Shown here piece by piece: positions 1-11,500 of a stretch of DNA of 27,931 bases (position 1 is its first letter; each line of letters starts with the position of its first letter). The position numbers and the translations under genes are program-made. The notes below the pieces were generated by a model. That model was not told where the DNA came from. It worked only from the letters and a program-made list of their open reading frames with translations, and searched no databases. The DNA is from Haplosporangium gracile (Eukaryota > Mortierellomycota > Mortierellomycetes > Mortierellales > Mortierellaceae), in assembly GCA_015499985.1 (NCBI GenBank), contig JAAAUF010000460.1, positions 4,591-32,521 of the forward strand, given 5' to 3'.

Positions 1-652
1 GCTTCTAGGGAACCATTCTCTGTTGTTTATTGCACCTACTACCATCAGAGGTGTCCATTCAAGCCGCGATTATTTCTTTCTTTTTTTTTCTTTTGCGGCG
101 ATGATGATCGTTCTTGACCAAAATTATTTCTGATCTCTCAGGTGCACAGAAACAGTGATCAGTGATGGTGCTTGGATGGGGATCGACCTTTTGCTGATCG
201 TTGATTCTCTCACGGGTGAAAGAGAGGGATATAATCATTTGTGGAGTGTGTCGACTACTATAGTCCGCCTTTGTTTTTAAGTGATGCTGCTACCAAAGTA
301 AGAAAAAAAGAGAAAAAAAGAGAAAAAAAAAACACAGTCATCAAATCATCTTGAACATAATCCTCTTCTTTTCACGCTAGTGAATCCTTAAAGACATACG
401 CCTTGCGGCAACTGCGGGCAAATGGGATCCGAAGGCAGGTGGGATCCAAGGGTACAGGGATTTGAGGCAACCATGCTGGCATATGGGCTCATGGGCACAT
501 AGCATTGAGGCCTATGCGTTCCTTGAAATATTATTTACTGGCGGAATTTACCACTTGAAATTTTCACTTCATAAGAACCATGTATCAACCTTATTTATCC
601 AACTTCTTGCTGTGTTCAACTATGCTCGCTAACTACGCTATATATGTTACCC
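1..652. other. Intergenic spacer, left edge
   Basis: No convincing coding region is visible on either strand. The stretch holds an A-rich tract with repeated AGAAAAAA units (about 301-331) and two copies of TGGGATCC near 424-452. It lies beyond the 3' end of the acetyltransferase gene, so it probably contains that gene's 3' UTR and part of an unseen neighbour's flank. No AATAAA hexamer was seen just past the stop of the acetyltransferase gene. Confidence 0.5.
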
Positions 653-2600
653 CTAAGACCACATGAGGTCAAGATGGAACTCATCCCTCGCGGGGAACAA
701 CACGTCAAGCAACAGTCTAGCCTCGCCCTGGCCTACATAATTCCCCAGGTCGCGCTTCAACAACTCGTCCACAGAAATCGAGCCCGTCACTAGTCTCGTG
801 ATTGACAGTGGTCTAAACCCTGCCGTTAACACCAATTCTTCCTCCTTTTCCTCCTCTTCCTCCTCCTTCAATCCTGTCTGATTGCGAGCATGAAACTGCT
901 TCACTGCTCCACGGGTTACTTGTTCGGCAGTCTTGGGCTTCCAATCCACCACTTCGACAATCTTGCCTTTTCTCACAACCATCTCCAACGCGCAACCACT
1001 CATCCCTTCCAGGCGCTGATAAAAGTTCACCTGCAACCTGGCGTTCATATCCTTACAGACAGCAGACTCTTTCAATCGTGTCTCCAGTACGGGCACAATC
1101 TTCAACAGGAACTTTGGCAGGCTAGGGATCCGGGTGTAGAATCGGTAAAGCTCTCTGGCAGGTCCGAGCTGGTTGCGAGCATCCAACAGCAAGGTTGCTG
1201 GGTGGTTCGGGGTTAAATCGATACCGATATTGGTGAAATTGAACGCAGGGTACTCGCCGCCTGTACGAAGAGCCATCTCGGATTCCAGCGGGAGGGTGCC
1301 GTTGTTGAGCTTGGTGCTGTAGCACTCATAGTAGGGTCGATCAAACTCTTTCAACTGGCTCAACACCGACGCTATCGACTCTCTATAGCTCACCGCACCG
1401 TCACTGTCCGCGTAGTCTTGAAGATCCAGTGTAAACATCTTCCAGTTCCAAGCATCGTCTTGCATACAAGTCAGAGAAATGCCAACATCCTTTGAGCTCG
1501 TGGAATCGACTACAATGGCAGCGTGGTGATGTGCATCGTGGTGGGCAGAGATGTTTTTGGGTGAGAGGGCTTCGACTACAAACTTCCAGAATGGCAGGTC
1601 ATAGTGTATGCCCAGCTCGGCTTTGGAGAAGAGACAGTTGGGCTGGCTGAGACGGATGAGGTACGGGATATCGAACGATGTAGCTTCTCTGAGAACAAAG
1701 CGAGGCTGCTTCTTTTCAGGAGGGTAGAGGGTGACAATGTCTCTGAGGAGTCGAGCTGACTTTGCAGGCACCGCGTTCTCATACCCAAACTGTCTATTTA
1801 AAAAAAGAACATGAAAATGAAACGAGTGCGTGTCAGAAGAGACTTCAGGTGTAATCTTGCGCCGGAGGAAAAAAAGCAAGCAAATCTTACTTGTAGAAGT
1901 AGGGAATACCAGGGATGAAGAGCAACAAATCACCACGGGCCTCTGCTGCGGGATGAATCAGATCTAAGAACATCCTCCTCACCAGACCTCGATTGCGGTA
2001 AGCTGGAAGTGTACCCACAGCCCCGGGCATGCCCCACTCCATGTCGACAGATCCAAAGTAGCCAGAGACCAACATCAGACAGGTTACAGCGACCACAAGG
2101 GGTCTTGGAGATTGACCCGGTTTGGGTGCCTGGAGGACGGTTGTATCCTCGACCAGAGCGAAATCGTATTCGGACATGTGCGGATGCCCTCCACCCATCA
2201 GTCGTCCCTAGGAATTTTAGAGTTAATTGGTTGTTCTCATAACCGCCAGGTACGAAGAAAGGAGGAAAAGGGATACAGTGATGCTCACCGTCAATGCAAT
2301 GAGATACTCGTTCTTGCCTGGCAGCTGCCCTTCTGGGACATTGCGTCCCATGTTCTCAAACTATTGTTACAACAAAAAAGGAAGAGTGATGAGTGTCATT
2401 GACCAACGATTCAATCTTTCGGCTGCTTAAAAAAAAGAATTTATTTGTACCTGAAAGGAAGTTGCGAGACACTCGGCCACGGCATCTTTATCCTCTGCAG
2501 TTGACCATCGCATGAGCAACCCATTTCCGAGGACGATTCGTTCTGGACGAGGGACTAGTTGGCGTTTGAATATGGAGCTCGTATTAGTAGCCATGCGCAT
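653..2600 (-). CDS. GNAT-family N-acetyltransferase domain protein (4 exons, about 559 aa)
   Basis: Exons read on the minus strand are 2600-2451, 2360-2289, 2207-1891 and 1793-653; introns are 81-97 bp with GT-AG ends and all phases join cleanly. The start is ATG at 2600 (a second in-frame ATG is at 2594). Residues about 138-153 carry the acetyl-CoA-binding GNAT signature (VGTLPAYRNRGLVRRM), and residues 173-183 (PGIPYFYKQFGYE) match the later GNAT strand and helix. The family moves an acetyl group from acetyl-CoA to an amine; the substrate cannot be told from sequence. About 375 residues follow the GNAT core. They contain no domain I recognise and include a glutamate-rich run encoded by a GAG/GAA repeat near 838-870. 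Its divergent neighbour is the decayed F-box copy. The fold is fairly sure; the role is unknown. Confidence 0.82.
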
Positions 2601-3181
2601 TGTTTGGTAGCGTGTTTGAAAGAAAGAATTAGAAAAGGAGGAGTGTGCGAGAGTATGGTTGAACGATCTGCTGTCCCTTGTTAACTATTTCTCACGTTGG
2701 GCAAAACTGCGGATTTTTGAGTTGCAGCGTTTCGTTGTTTTTTTTTACTTGCACAGACTCTTACGCTCTTTCAATCGGGTGTAGGCAACGAGAGGGACAT
2801 AATATACCGCGTCAATTAAAGAGAAGAAAGACGCGAGGAGTAGAAGAAAGAAAGGACGACTATGGACTCAAAATGTAATCGAGTTTCCAGTGAACGTATG
2901 TACCCCGACAGCCGTATTTTTCTCCTCGAGGCAGTGCAACTGATTAGATCTGCACTTATGCCCAACACTTCCTTTGACTTTTGTTCTTATTCCTTTTTTA
3001 ACTCCTTTGATTTTTGCCATTTACTCATTTACTCCTCCATCGATATCTGTCCACCTCATCCACCTTTTTCTTCTTCTTCTTCTTCTTCTTTTTCCATCTC
3101 CACAACCCGAACAAACACAATGCATGTTTCTTCAAGTCAAAGTGTGCACCCCCACTTCAGGAACAGCAACACGAAGAAAGA
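2601..3181. other. Spacer upstream of the acetyltransferase and of the F-box pseudogene
   Basis: This stretch separates the minus-strand acetyltransferase from the plus-strand F-box pseudogene and should hold the promoters of both. The right half is pyrimidine-rich on the plus strand, with a CTT/TTC microsatellite at about 3068-3090, followed by an ATG at 3120 in a good context (AACACAATG). That ATG may be the ancestral start of the pseudogene, but it is no longer in frame with the F-box. Open frames here are compositional and show no domain. Confidence 0.45.
3068..3090 (+). repeat. CTT/TTC trinucleotide microsatellite
   Basis: A run of about seven TTC units lies in the pyrimidine-rich leader before the F-box pseudogene. 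Similar pyrimidine tracts precede other genes in this window, so it may be a relic of the promoter or 5' UTR. Confidence 0.8.
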
Positions 3182-5019
3182 CCTCACTCACCCCTCCATG
3201 TTCTCGAGATTCTAGAATGCATCTTCTCCTTTATCAACACACCCACCGACAACCTCACAACCCGCCAAGCCTGTCGATAATGGCACCGGATGCTCCGTCA
3301 CCTCTTTGTCCGCGAGGTCATCATCAATTATAGACTGGAACAACAACATGGTCTCCTCACCTCCTTCTTGTCATTGGCATCGACAGCAGCGCTGGAGAAA
3401 ATGGGGAGGTTGGGTTGGTATGATGGACACGGCATATACTATCGAACGCAGTGTAGAGATCCGCACCAGGAAAGACGCTGGCAGGTATTGGTGGACGCTC
3501 TGCAGAAGAGTCACGAATTTTACCAAAGGCGGCAGAAATAACAACCGAGCCCGCGATTGCTCCTCGCGGATGGTGGCCCACTTTAACACCTGGAGATCAG
3601 TGGAGAAAAAGGCCTCATAGACGGCTTCCCGATGCCACTACTCTTCCTGGGCTCATTGACGCGGTTATACCTGCAATGGAGCGGACCCGAGGCCTCCAAT
3701 CTCACTGTAAGATATATTTCGATCCTCTCCTCTCCTCGAGACAGTTTCGCTCACAGCCTAGGGATTCGTCCCTGTAACAGGACTCGATTCCATTCCTGCT
3801 GGAGCTCCACTCCTATTGTGGTCCCTCAGTCGACGCGGAGCAGACCTCTTACAGTGGCACTTTGAGAACTTGCTTTTGGCAACACCCAAATTCGAGGCCC
3901 TCCGACTGGTCGACATGCGCACCAACGACACCGCCTCGACACAGTACAGTCTCTCACGAGTCGTCCAGTCCCTCCAGGATCGATCCATCCAACTATTGAT
4001 TTTTCATGTTCATCCCACAGCTTTCCACAAAGGGGTCCTCGACTTGGAATTTTCGGACGTTATGTATTAGCTGGACTCGACTTTGACTGGGTGGAGCTTC
4101 TAAGGAGGCGACAAAAACCTTTCATCTCTGAGAGACCTTCGCAATGTGGTAACGACGCTTGAGCTCCACGACGTTGATCTATGCGAGACAGGACCCAACT
4201 GCCGTCTCCATAAATACCTCTGCGAGTCCTCACATCTGCTTCATCTCCGGGCTCCCAGGACTGCAATCATGTTCGAGGCCCTGGACATTCATGCTCGAGC
4301 TCATATCGTCCACAAGGGATATCTGGAAGTCTACGGGAAGGACAAGGACAAGGAGAAGAGAGATCGAGAGAAGAACCGATTCTGGGCAATTTGTGATTAT
4401 GGGCAGACACAAGTGTGGATGTATCGAAAATTCTGGACGTTGCACTACTCAATCTATAGTCGAACCGAACCAGAGTTCATGTCGCCAGCCTGGTCCCGAA
4501 TAGTCTTTGGCTACCTCTCCAGAATTTGTCCCAAATTGCAGGATCTTCAGATCAGTCTTCCTACGCGGCAAGGCGGGAACAGGGCCATACTATATCTGAC
4601 GCTGGATTTGAGGTAGGAGGGTGGCCTGTGTCTCTTGACAAGGATGAAGCAATTGAGGATCTTGAGGCTTGAGTCAGAAGAGAGAAAGTTGCCTTGCCGA
4701 CCAAAAGACCTCAGTTGGATGTTTCCGGGAGGAGGTCAGAAGAAGAAGAAGGAGATATATCGGCAAAGAGCTTTGAGGAGATCGACAGTCGCGGGTTGGG
4801 CTAACTGGCTCAAGATCGAGGAGGCGGATGATGATCTATTGGAGGAATAGTTTTATGACCCTACGATGGAAACCCAAAAACGATCCTGTCAATACTGAAG
4901 AGTCGTGGTTGAAAGAGGACTTGAAGACTATGGGTCGCTTGCTGGACGATATGGATTCCCTAGATGACGACAATGGGCCAGAATACCGTTGTTGGCCGGC
5001 GCTTCGTCACATCTCGTAA
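3182..5019 (+). pseudogene. Decayed tandem paralogue of the neighbouring F-box protein gene
   Basis: The region follows the intact F-box gene at 5407-7827 block by block but in broken frames. At 3182 it begins PHSPL..LEILECIFSFI, matching PHSPLEIPEILEQILSYV in the intact copy. An in-frame TAA at 3278 interrupts the F-box just before WHRMLRHLF; a second stop follows at 3539. The frame then changes, with leucine-rich text at about 3816-4070. NVVTTLEL plus LHKYLCESSHLLHLRA (about 4142-4250) matches the intact copy at about 6610-6720, and SRIVFGYLSRICP (about 4495-4530) matches 7030-7065. Further stops occur at 4068, 4614 and 4848, and another frame change precedes the end block YRCWPALRHIS (about 4985-5016). 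With four or more stops and at least two frame changes it cannot encode the full protein. Introns are an unlikely rescue because the stop at 3278 lies inside continuous homology and the paralogue has no intron. Confidence 0.8.
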
Positions 5020-5179
5020 AATTTCCCTGGGGAGAGTTTCCTGTCGCCCGAAAACGAGTTCTAGCGTCTCTTTACTTCTCGATTCGACTTTATCCGTCTC
5101 AGCCGTTTCTTTCATTTTGTTACTTGAGTGTCGGGTCTGGCCCAAGAGAATCCAAAAAGTAAATAAATAGACGCCCCCT

Positions 5180-5191
5180 CCCCCCCCCCCC
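5180..5191 (+). repeat. Poly(C) run in the F-box gene leader
   Basis: An uninterrupted run of about a dozen C residues lies some 215 bp upstream of the F-box start codon, inside a longer pyrimidine-rich stretch reaching to about 5370. Confidence 0.7.
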
Positions 5192-5406
5192 TGTTCTGTT
5201 TTCTTTCTTACTTTTTCCTTTTCCTTCCCTCTCAATCCATTTTCTCCACCAGTTACAAACCGTACACCGCAGTCAAAGATACGAACAGCAAAGTGGGAAC
5301 ACTTAACTCGCCCCTCTACCCTCTCTCTTCCTTTTCCCTTCTCCGTCCTTCATCCACCTCTCCGCTGTTTGTCACACACTTAACATCAAACAAAACAACA
5401 CCAAGA

Positions 5407-7827
5407 ATGCCACCACCTCACTCCCCACTAGAGATCCCGGAGATCCTCGAACAGATCCTTTCCTACGTCGACGAGTCCACAATCGAACAATCCGTCAGCA
5501 GAGTCAATCGAACATGGTTCCTCCTCACCCGCCACCGGATCAACCAGGAACTCGTCTTTGATACGAACCGTCGTCGGGGTGATTTCAACACCGTTATGGC
5601 TCGATTGCCCGAGGCGACCAGGCTTTGGTGGCATGCGGAGAATGGCCGGGATAGAATCAATCAGTGGAGGAAGCTTGTGAGGCTGTTGAAGATCAAGGAT
5701 TTGCGGTATCGAGAGAGTAAGGGGGGAACGACGACGGTGGCGGTTGCTTCACAGCAAGGACCGGGAGCAGGAATAGGAATAGGAACGGGAACGGTAACAG
5801 TAGGACCAGCAGGAAGTAAAATCAAAGAGGAGAGGGAGTACGGGTACAGAGACCACGATCTACTAAGAAGCAGTACCTTTAATAAGAACGTCGCCTGGAC
5901 CATGCAAGAACGACCGTTACTTGAACTACGACTAAGCGGGTTTCTGAATCTCTATCTGCGGTTCCCTCCACTTCTTCCATACCTCGAATTCTTGACGGTT
6001 CTAAAACTGACTATGAGGATGGAGACTGATATTCACCTCCAGGCGATCTTGACGCGGTGTGGGTCGTGTCTGCAGGTGTTACATGTCCGGACCACATCGA
6101 CGTTGCGACTTATTGGACCCTGGATTCCGAAGAGGTTCCCGACACCACCGTTCGTAGAGCCGTACCACTGGATGCAAGGCGACAACAGTAGTCAGGAGCA
6201 GGAATCGCCAAACATCCTAGCGTTGCGAGAGTTGGTTCTGGAACGGGCATACTTTTTTCAGACCAGTCTAGAGGCCCTCCTCTGCTTTACGCCTCACCTT
6301 GACACCCTTCACCTCATCGAACTTAACCGTCACAGCTGGATGTACCTAAACCTACTCGAGTACGATCAACGCCGCCTCATTCGTTTCCTCCGGGACCCTC
6401 ACTTCCCACAAAAGCAAATCCTTCCCCTCCGTTCCTACACCTTTTCGGTCTCCTCGACCGCTTTCGTCACTTCTACCGCCGCAGCCATTGCTAACGTCGA
6501 ACAGGAAATCAAACACGCACAATCAGAGCTATGTCCGGATTCGAAGGAGTGGACATTTTTTACAGAGGATCTATCGTTGCCGTTACTCAAGTTCTTGAAG
6601 GAAGATGTGCAGAATGTGGTGACGACGTTGGAATTGAGGAATAATAATCTGCACAAGTTCTCCCTAGATCCGGTCTTGCATCGGTACCTGTGTGCCTCAC
6701 CACATTTGTTGCATTTGCGGGCCGAGAATACATTTTATCTGGTTGAGTTGCTAGATATCCATGGAAGGATGGAAATGGTGAATTCCAGGATCACCAGTCA
6801 AGACGGAGTCGCAACAACACCAACACCAACCGGAGGGCGAGGAGCAACAGGAGGCGGAGGGGCTTTTAACAGTCTGATGGGACCACCCGGGATCTGGGCC
6901 TGCAAGAACCTGCAAACCCTCTACATTTCCCTTCGCTCCGCCTCCAACACTGGCTCTTCCACCTACGCAACCGCCACCCCCACACCCTCAACCAACCCTT
7001 CCTCAGTAACAACTACACCCAAAATCAGTTGCCGGATCGTATTCGGCTACATCTCCCGCGTTTGTCCCTACCTACGCGATCTCAAAATTCGCTTCGCAGA
7101 GAACTTATACTGGGCAGCTTGGATCCCCTTTGGCTCGCGGGGGTCCATGACCACCCGACAACGACTTTCACTCACCCTCGATTCCGGACTCTGTCTCCTG
7201 GCGAGGTTAAGACACCTCGAACAGCTCAGTATCGGGTTTATTTCAGGGTCGGGCACGTCGTCTAGTTTCTTGAGAAGGAATATGGTTTGGGGGTTGGAGC
7301 CCGTAGATTTGGAGTGGATGTTGGAGAGAGACGGTAGGCGTGGCAGTGATGAAAGGAGGAAGAGTAGAGATAGGAGGATGGCGAGGAGGAGGGTTGTGGA
7401 GGAGAGGTGGGAGACGTGGTTGGCGGAGGAGAAGGTTGTCCTTCTTCAGAAGGCCATGGATACCAGTTGGTGGATCAGTCGGACCCGCAAGACCGTCGAC
7501 CATGTCACCGTTACTACCGCTACCACAAATGGTAACAACAACAACAAAAACCGATCACCGATTCGAGGAAGGACTGACCCTGAGATCCATGAGCAGTTGA
7601 AGGATTTGGGATTGTTGGTTGATGTCAAAAATATGCTTGAAGAAATGAATATCGCGGACGAACAAGAAGGAGAAAGTGGAGGCGGAGGAGGAGGAGGGAA
7701 AGAAGGGTACAAGTACTGGCCGATGCTGAGGTGGATGCGAATATATCATTCGACAGAGTATGGGCGGTCAAGGGAGAGAGAGGTCAAGCGGATTTTGACG
7801 GCTTTTGCAGGAAAAGTTCAAGGATAA
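5407..7827 (+). CDS. F-box domain protein with leucine-rich region (806 aa, intronless)
   Basis: The start is taken at ATG 5407 (context CCAAGAATGCC), the first ATG of this frame; the upstream extension of the frame opens only with GTG and runs through pyrimidine-rich leader. Residues about 3-45 form an F-box-like helix set (LEIPEILEQILSYVDESTIEQ, then VNRTWFLLTRHRI). F-box proteins hold substrates for SCF ubiquitin ligases by binding Skp1. Leucine-rich blocks follow (for example near residues 175-240, 275-330 and 395-450), as in LRR-like F-box proteins. They are interrupted by low-complexity inserts rich in G/T/P (about 465-500 and 540-575) and a glycine run near 755-765. A decayed tandem copy lies directly upstream. 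Such genes are numerous in Mortierella-like fungi and their targets are mostly unknown. The fold is likely; the function is not assignable. Confidence 0.82.
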   Translation: MPPPHSPLEIPEILEQILSYVDESTIEQSVSRVNRTWFLLTRHRINQELVFDTNRRRGDFNTVMARLPEATRLWWHAENGRDRINQWRKLVRLLKIKDLRYRESKGGTTTVAVASQQGPGAGIGIGTGTVTVGPAGSKIKEEREYGYRDHDLLRSSTFNKNVAWTMQERPLLELRLSGFLNLYLRFPPLLPYLEFLTVLKLTMRMETDIHLQAILTRCGSCLQVLHVRTTSTLRLIGPWIPKRFPTPPFVEPYHWMQGDNSSQEQESPNILALRELVLERAYFFQTSLEALLCFTPHLDTLHLIELNRHSWMYLNLLEYDQRRLIRFLRDPHFPQKQILPLRSYTFSVSSTAFVTSTAAAIANVEQEIKHAQSELCPDSKEWTFFTEDLSLPLLKFLKEDVQNVVTTLELRNNNLHKFSLDPVLHRYLCASPHLLHLRAENTFYLVELLDIHGRMEMVNSRITSQDGVATTPTPTGGRGATGGGGAFNSLMGPPGIWACKNLQTLYISLRSASNTGSSTYATATPTPSTNPSSVTTTPKISCRIVFGYISRVCPYLRDLKIRFAENLYWAAWIPFGSRGSMTTRQRLSLTLDSGLCLLARLRHLEQLSIGFISGSGTSSSFLRRNMVWGLEPVDLEWMLERDGRRGSDERRKSRDRRMARRRVVEERWETWLAEEKVVLLQKAMDTSWWISRTRKTVDHVTVTTATTNGNNNNKNRSPIRGRTDPEIHEQLKDLGLLVDVKNMLEEMNIADEQEGESGGGGGGGKEGYKYWPMLRWMRIYHSTEYGRSREREVKRILTAFAGKVQG

Positions 7828-7859
7828 AGCGTGGTAATTATTATCACATTGTGGAGTAA

Positions 7860-7865
7860 AATAAA
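7860..7865 (+). terminator. Polyadenylation signal AATAAA of the F-box gene
   Basis: A perfect AATAAA lies 33 bases after the F-box stop codon and is followed by a T-rich stretch. It is the best polyadenylation signal candidate in the window. Confidence 0.55.
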
Positions 7866-8077
7866 GTATTTTTTAATCCTTGGTACATTATGTGTTGCAA
7901 GTATCCCTTTCTCTGTCCCTTTTTTTTTTCAACCGCGATTATGGAAAATACTGTCATGGCAGACCCTCCTAATCGCTCTACAGGACAAGCGACACCGATA
8001 GTTGAAGAGTCGACATCTACATCCTCTATTAGCACTGGTCATCTACCCATCATCACTTCTAAACCTTATTTTCTCCC

Positions 8078-8227
8078 ATGCAACACCAAGCCATCCTCAT
8101 CCCCGAGCAAAAGATCCGGGACGAAGTGCAGCAGCATACGGAGAGTCTTCGTAGGAACAGGACGATCATGAGGTTGATGTTTGGAATGAAGACATAGGGG
8201 CAGCTGGAGGAGATCGAGGCAGTTTAG
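8078..8227 (+). pseudogene. Possible short gene relic with an in-frame stop
   Basis: From ATG 8078 a 39-codon frame (MQHQAILIPEQKIRDE...MRLMFGMKT) reads like ordinary charged, helical protein. It ends at TAG 8195, yet the same frame continues with GQLEEIEAV to a second TAG at 8225. A different frame upstream (from ATG 7941) is low-complexity serine/threonine text. This could be the remains of a small gene, a short real protein, or chance. No family was recognised. Confidence 0.2.
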
Positions 8228-8523
8228 TTCTTTGGTGAATAGAGATAAAATGGCTGAAACCCTGCGAATTCAGCTTTAAATGTGGCAGCGTTATGAGCTA
8301 CACGGTCTAGATCATATTTTAAGTGACATGGGTTAGATATTGTCAAAGCGTCTTATTTTTTTTTTTTTTTTGCTGAGTGATAAAAGAAATAGTGGGAAAA
8401 GGATATGTGTAGATAGGCGGGGGTTGTGTATCCTATTTTGTCATAGAACAATGACAATGTTGGTGGCAATACTTGCAGGTGTAAGCTAGAAATGTCAATC
8501 GCAAATGACTCTCTCGACTTTTT

Positions 8524-8529
8524 TTTATT
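8524..8529 (-). terminator. Polyadenylation signal AATAAA of SPO11
   Basis: On the minus strand AATAAA lies 55 bases past the SPO11 stop codon, followed by an A-run. Confidence 0.45.
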
Positions 8530-8583
8530 AGAAGCGGGATCTGTTCCTGTGAAAGGAGAAAGAGGTAAAGAGTTGATCAAGTT

Positions 8584-11500
8584 TTACAACCAACTCTCTG
8601 GGTTCTGAAGCTTGCGCTCCAAGTACAACACCAACGCCGAAGACGGTGCCAGCTCTCCTCCACCTTCTGCACCCCCTGCAATATTTCCACCTCCTGCACT
8701 TTCACCCTCACTATTACCAACAACGACAGAAGCTCCAGACCCAGAACTTGTACAGCCCAGCTGATGCAGACTCTGAATCTCCGTCTTCGCATCCACTTCC
8801 AACATCCTTGCAATCTGATTCTTCCACTGCGCATGCTGACAGATATACGGATGTGTCGTTAACAGCCGTTCCAGCTTCTTTCGATCCTTATCCGTCAGTG
8901 GGATAAACGCCTCTTTGAGCCGACGTCTCAATCTCTCTTGTTCCTCATCGTTCTCTTTTTCCTGTTCTTGCCCCAGGTGTACTTCATTAGAGGCAGTGCA
9001 GGCAGTTCGTGGGTTGAGGACGAGGTTCCAGTCTGAAGGGAACTGGCCAAGACATTTTAACGCGGGTACGGCAAGGTTGGCATTCTCGTAAGCCGACTTG
9101 ATCGATCCACAGCGGTAAGTCAGATAGATCTCGATTCCTTGCGGGTCACAGTCCATTAGCGCCAATAGCGGGATCTCCAAGGGCGATGGTCGAAGTGTTT
9201 GCATCGAACTCTGACATACGCTCGGTACTTCGACCGATGACTTGCTCATATCACAATCCCTGCTACGGCAATTGCCACCAGCACCAGGAGCAGTATACGG
9301 AAACTCCCTGAGATAGACCCCACTCAGAACCATCTCCGAAAGAGCCTTCAACAGCTGCCGCGCAACCTGGTCTGGGTACCCTTTACTGGTCAATAGGATG
9401 CAGGGGCCATGGGTCTCACAGAACCCCAACGAAATCAGGTTACTGAACGTGGCCTCTTTTTCAATCGCTAACACAAACCGTGTTCGGGGATGGATCTCAA
9501 TCTCGACAATGTCCGAGAACCGGACGGGGATCGGGACTAGGGTGTTGTAGCTTGTTTGGGAGAACCGGCTGTCTAGTGGATCACATTCTTCTTCTTCCTC
9601 TTGGCGTTGGTGTGATTGTTTGAAGTTCGATAATGTTTGTGTCTTTGAAAATGGTGAGTCCGCAATCTCTTCCTGCAACCATGGCAACTGCCCACCCCCC
9701 TCACACTCCTCACACTCCCCTCGTCCTTTAACACCACTCGTTCCTCTCTGTCTTCCTCCAAGAACCTTAACTAACATCCGGACAGATCCAAAGAAAACAC
9801 TCCTCGTCCCCGCAACAACATTCAGACTCGATCGAGGCACCTCGAACGTACAGGCCAGATCCTCAACAATCCCATCCACAGCAGGTTGGCACCCAAACGC
9901 CATTACGTCTCGGTAGTACATATCTCGTTTGGAGGAGATCGTATCCTTGCAGACGTTTTCGTGGATCAATTCTGTGGCGCGGAGGATCCGACTTGTGCGA
10001 CTTGACCCGTACACGGAGCGTTGTGTGAATGGAGGTGATGATGATGATATTACGGGTGACGGTGGCAAAGGGGATTTGGTTATAGTAGAGGCGTTGAAGG
10101 TGCCATCGATCATGGTCTTGGTTGACATGCCACCATTCTTTTTCCTCCTTTTATCTTTCAGCCCTGGCCCTTTTACTGCCTTCCGCCTCGCTCCACTGCT
10201 CATAGTCTCCATCGTCTCAGCTCCGTTCTCCTTCATCTCCTCCTCATCTCTCTCGATCTGATCTACCTCTTCATCCTCCAACAGACCAATATCATCATCG
10301 TCATCATCCGCAGAATGCACTATCACTGCCTCAGCAGCTCTCCCCCTCCGTCGTCTGATTACACCAACTTCCTCATCATAAATAATCGCATCTATTCGAC
10401 TCCTACAGGCCAATTCAATCACAGGCGGCTCCCCCAACGACAAGTCGTACAAGAATCGACTCGCCAACCCTTCCAATTGTTCAAGGATCCAGTCTCGCGG
10501 TTGTTCTATAGTCGACATGAATTCTGTTGCTCTCGATGTCATTGACGGGATTAGTGCTCTTGATTTTGCGCTTGGTAATGTTGCTGATCGTCGTCGTCGG
10601 CGTGTTGAGGTTGAAGAAGAAGAGCGGGAAGAGGACAAGGGTGCTGTGGCTTTTACTGGTGGTGGAATGTCGTTTATGAGGGCCTGATCGCTCGATGGGA
10701 AGGATTGTGTGGGCTCATAAGAAATTGGTGGCGCAGCAGTAGTCTGCCAGGGATCAAGCAAGCCAACTGTCGTCATCGTAGTCGCAGAGAAAGTATCGTC
10801 CGTGTCTTGCTGTACGCCAGGCACTCCCTCAGTCTCACCAACATCGCATAGTCGTCTTTGCTGTTGCAGCTCGTCCCGAAGAATATGTTGATAAAAGATC
10901 TCGACATCATCACAGTCGCAAAAAGAACCCCATTTGGACGACGACGACCAAAGACCATCTGCGTCTACGTTTTTATTTCCTCCTCCGCTCCCATAGATCT
11001 CTGCTCCATGTGTTGCTCCTGTTCGATCCGTGGACTCCCATACAAAGTATCCTTCACTACTTCCTCCTCCTTCAGAGTTTCCTCGAGATTCAAAGTAGTT
11101 CTCATGTATCCACTCGTCAGATCCATCTGAATGTGAAATCGTCGAATCAGGAACAGCTTGCTCTGGCGACCACACACCTTCCTCCTCCACCCTTTCGTCA
11201 CCATCATCTTCTGCCTCATATACTTCGAAACAGAAATCACTGACCCCATTTGCAGAGCTAGGGCTGTCCACAACCTCATTTTCCTCCTGCAGACTCTGTG
11301 GATGCAGTTGACCACCGCCACCAAAATCATAGCCAGCGTACAGGCACTCATCGGAGTAGAGCAGCGAGTCTATAACTTCCTGCTCCATTCCCTGCTCCAT
11401 CCCCTGTTCTATTCCCTGATCCTTCGGAGCATCGGACGATGCTTCCTCTGTCTGGCTCCTGGACCATTTGTCCACCGCTGATGAGTCGTAAGCGTCCCGC

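Larger units (their letters stand above)
7828..8583. other. Spacer between convergent F-box gene and SPO11
   Basis: The two flanking genes run toward each other, so this spacer should carry both 3' UTRs. It has a canonical AATAAA just after the F-box stop and, on the minus strand, one just past the SPO11 stop. Between them is a possible gene relic (8078-8227) and a T-run near 8358-8371. No other coding sequence is supported. Confidence 0.5.

Noticed and set aside
2862..3333. Overlapping plus-strand frames upstream of the F-box pseudogene
   Set aside because: They are T/C-rich compositional frames through a microsatellite with no recognisable domain.
5293..5406. An upstream extension of the F-box frame beginning at GTG
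   Set aside because: A GTG start is not expected for a nuclear gene. The extension is pyrimidine-rich leader, and the decayed paralogue aligns only from just after the ATG at 5407.
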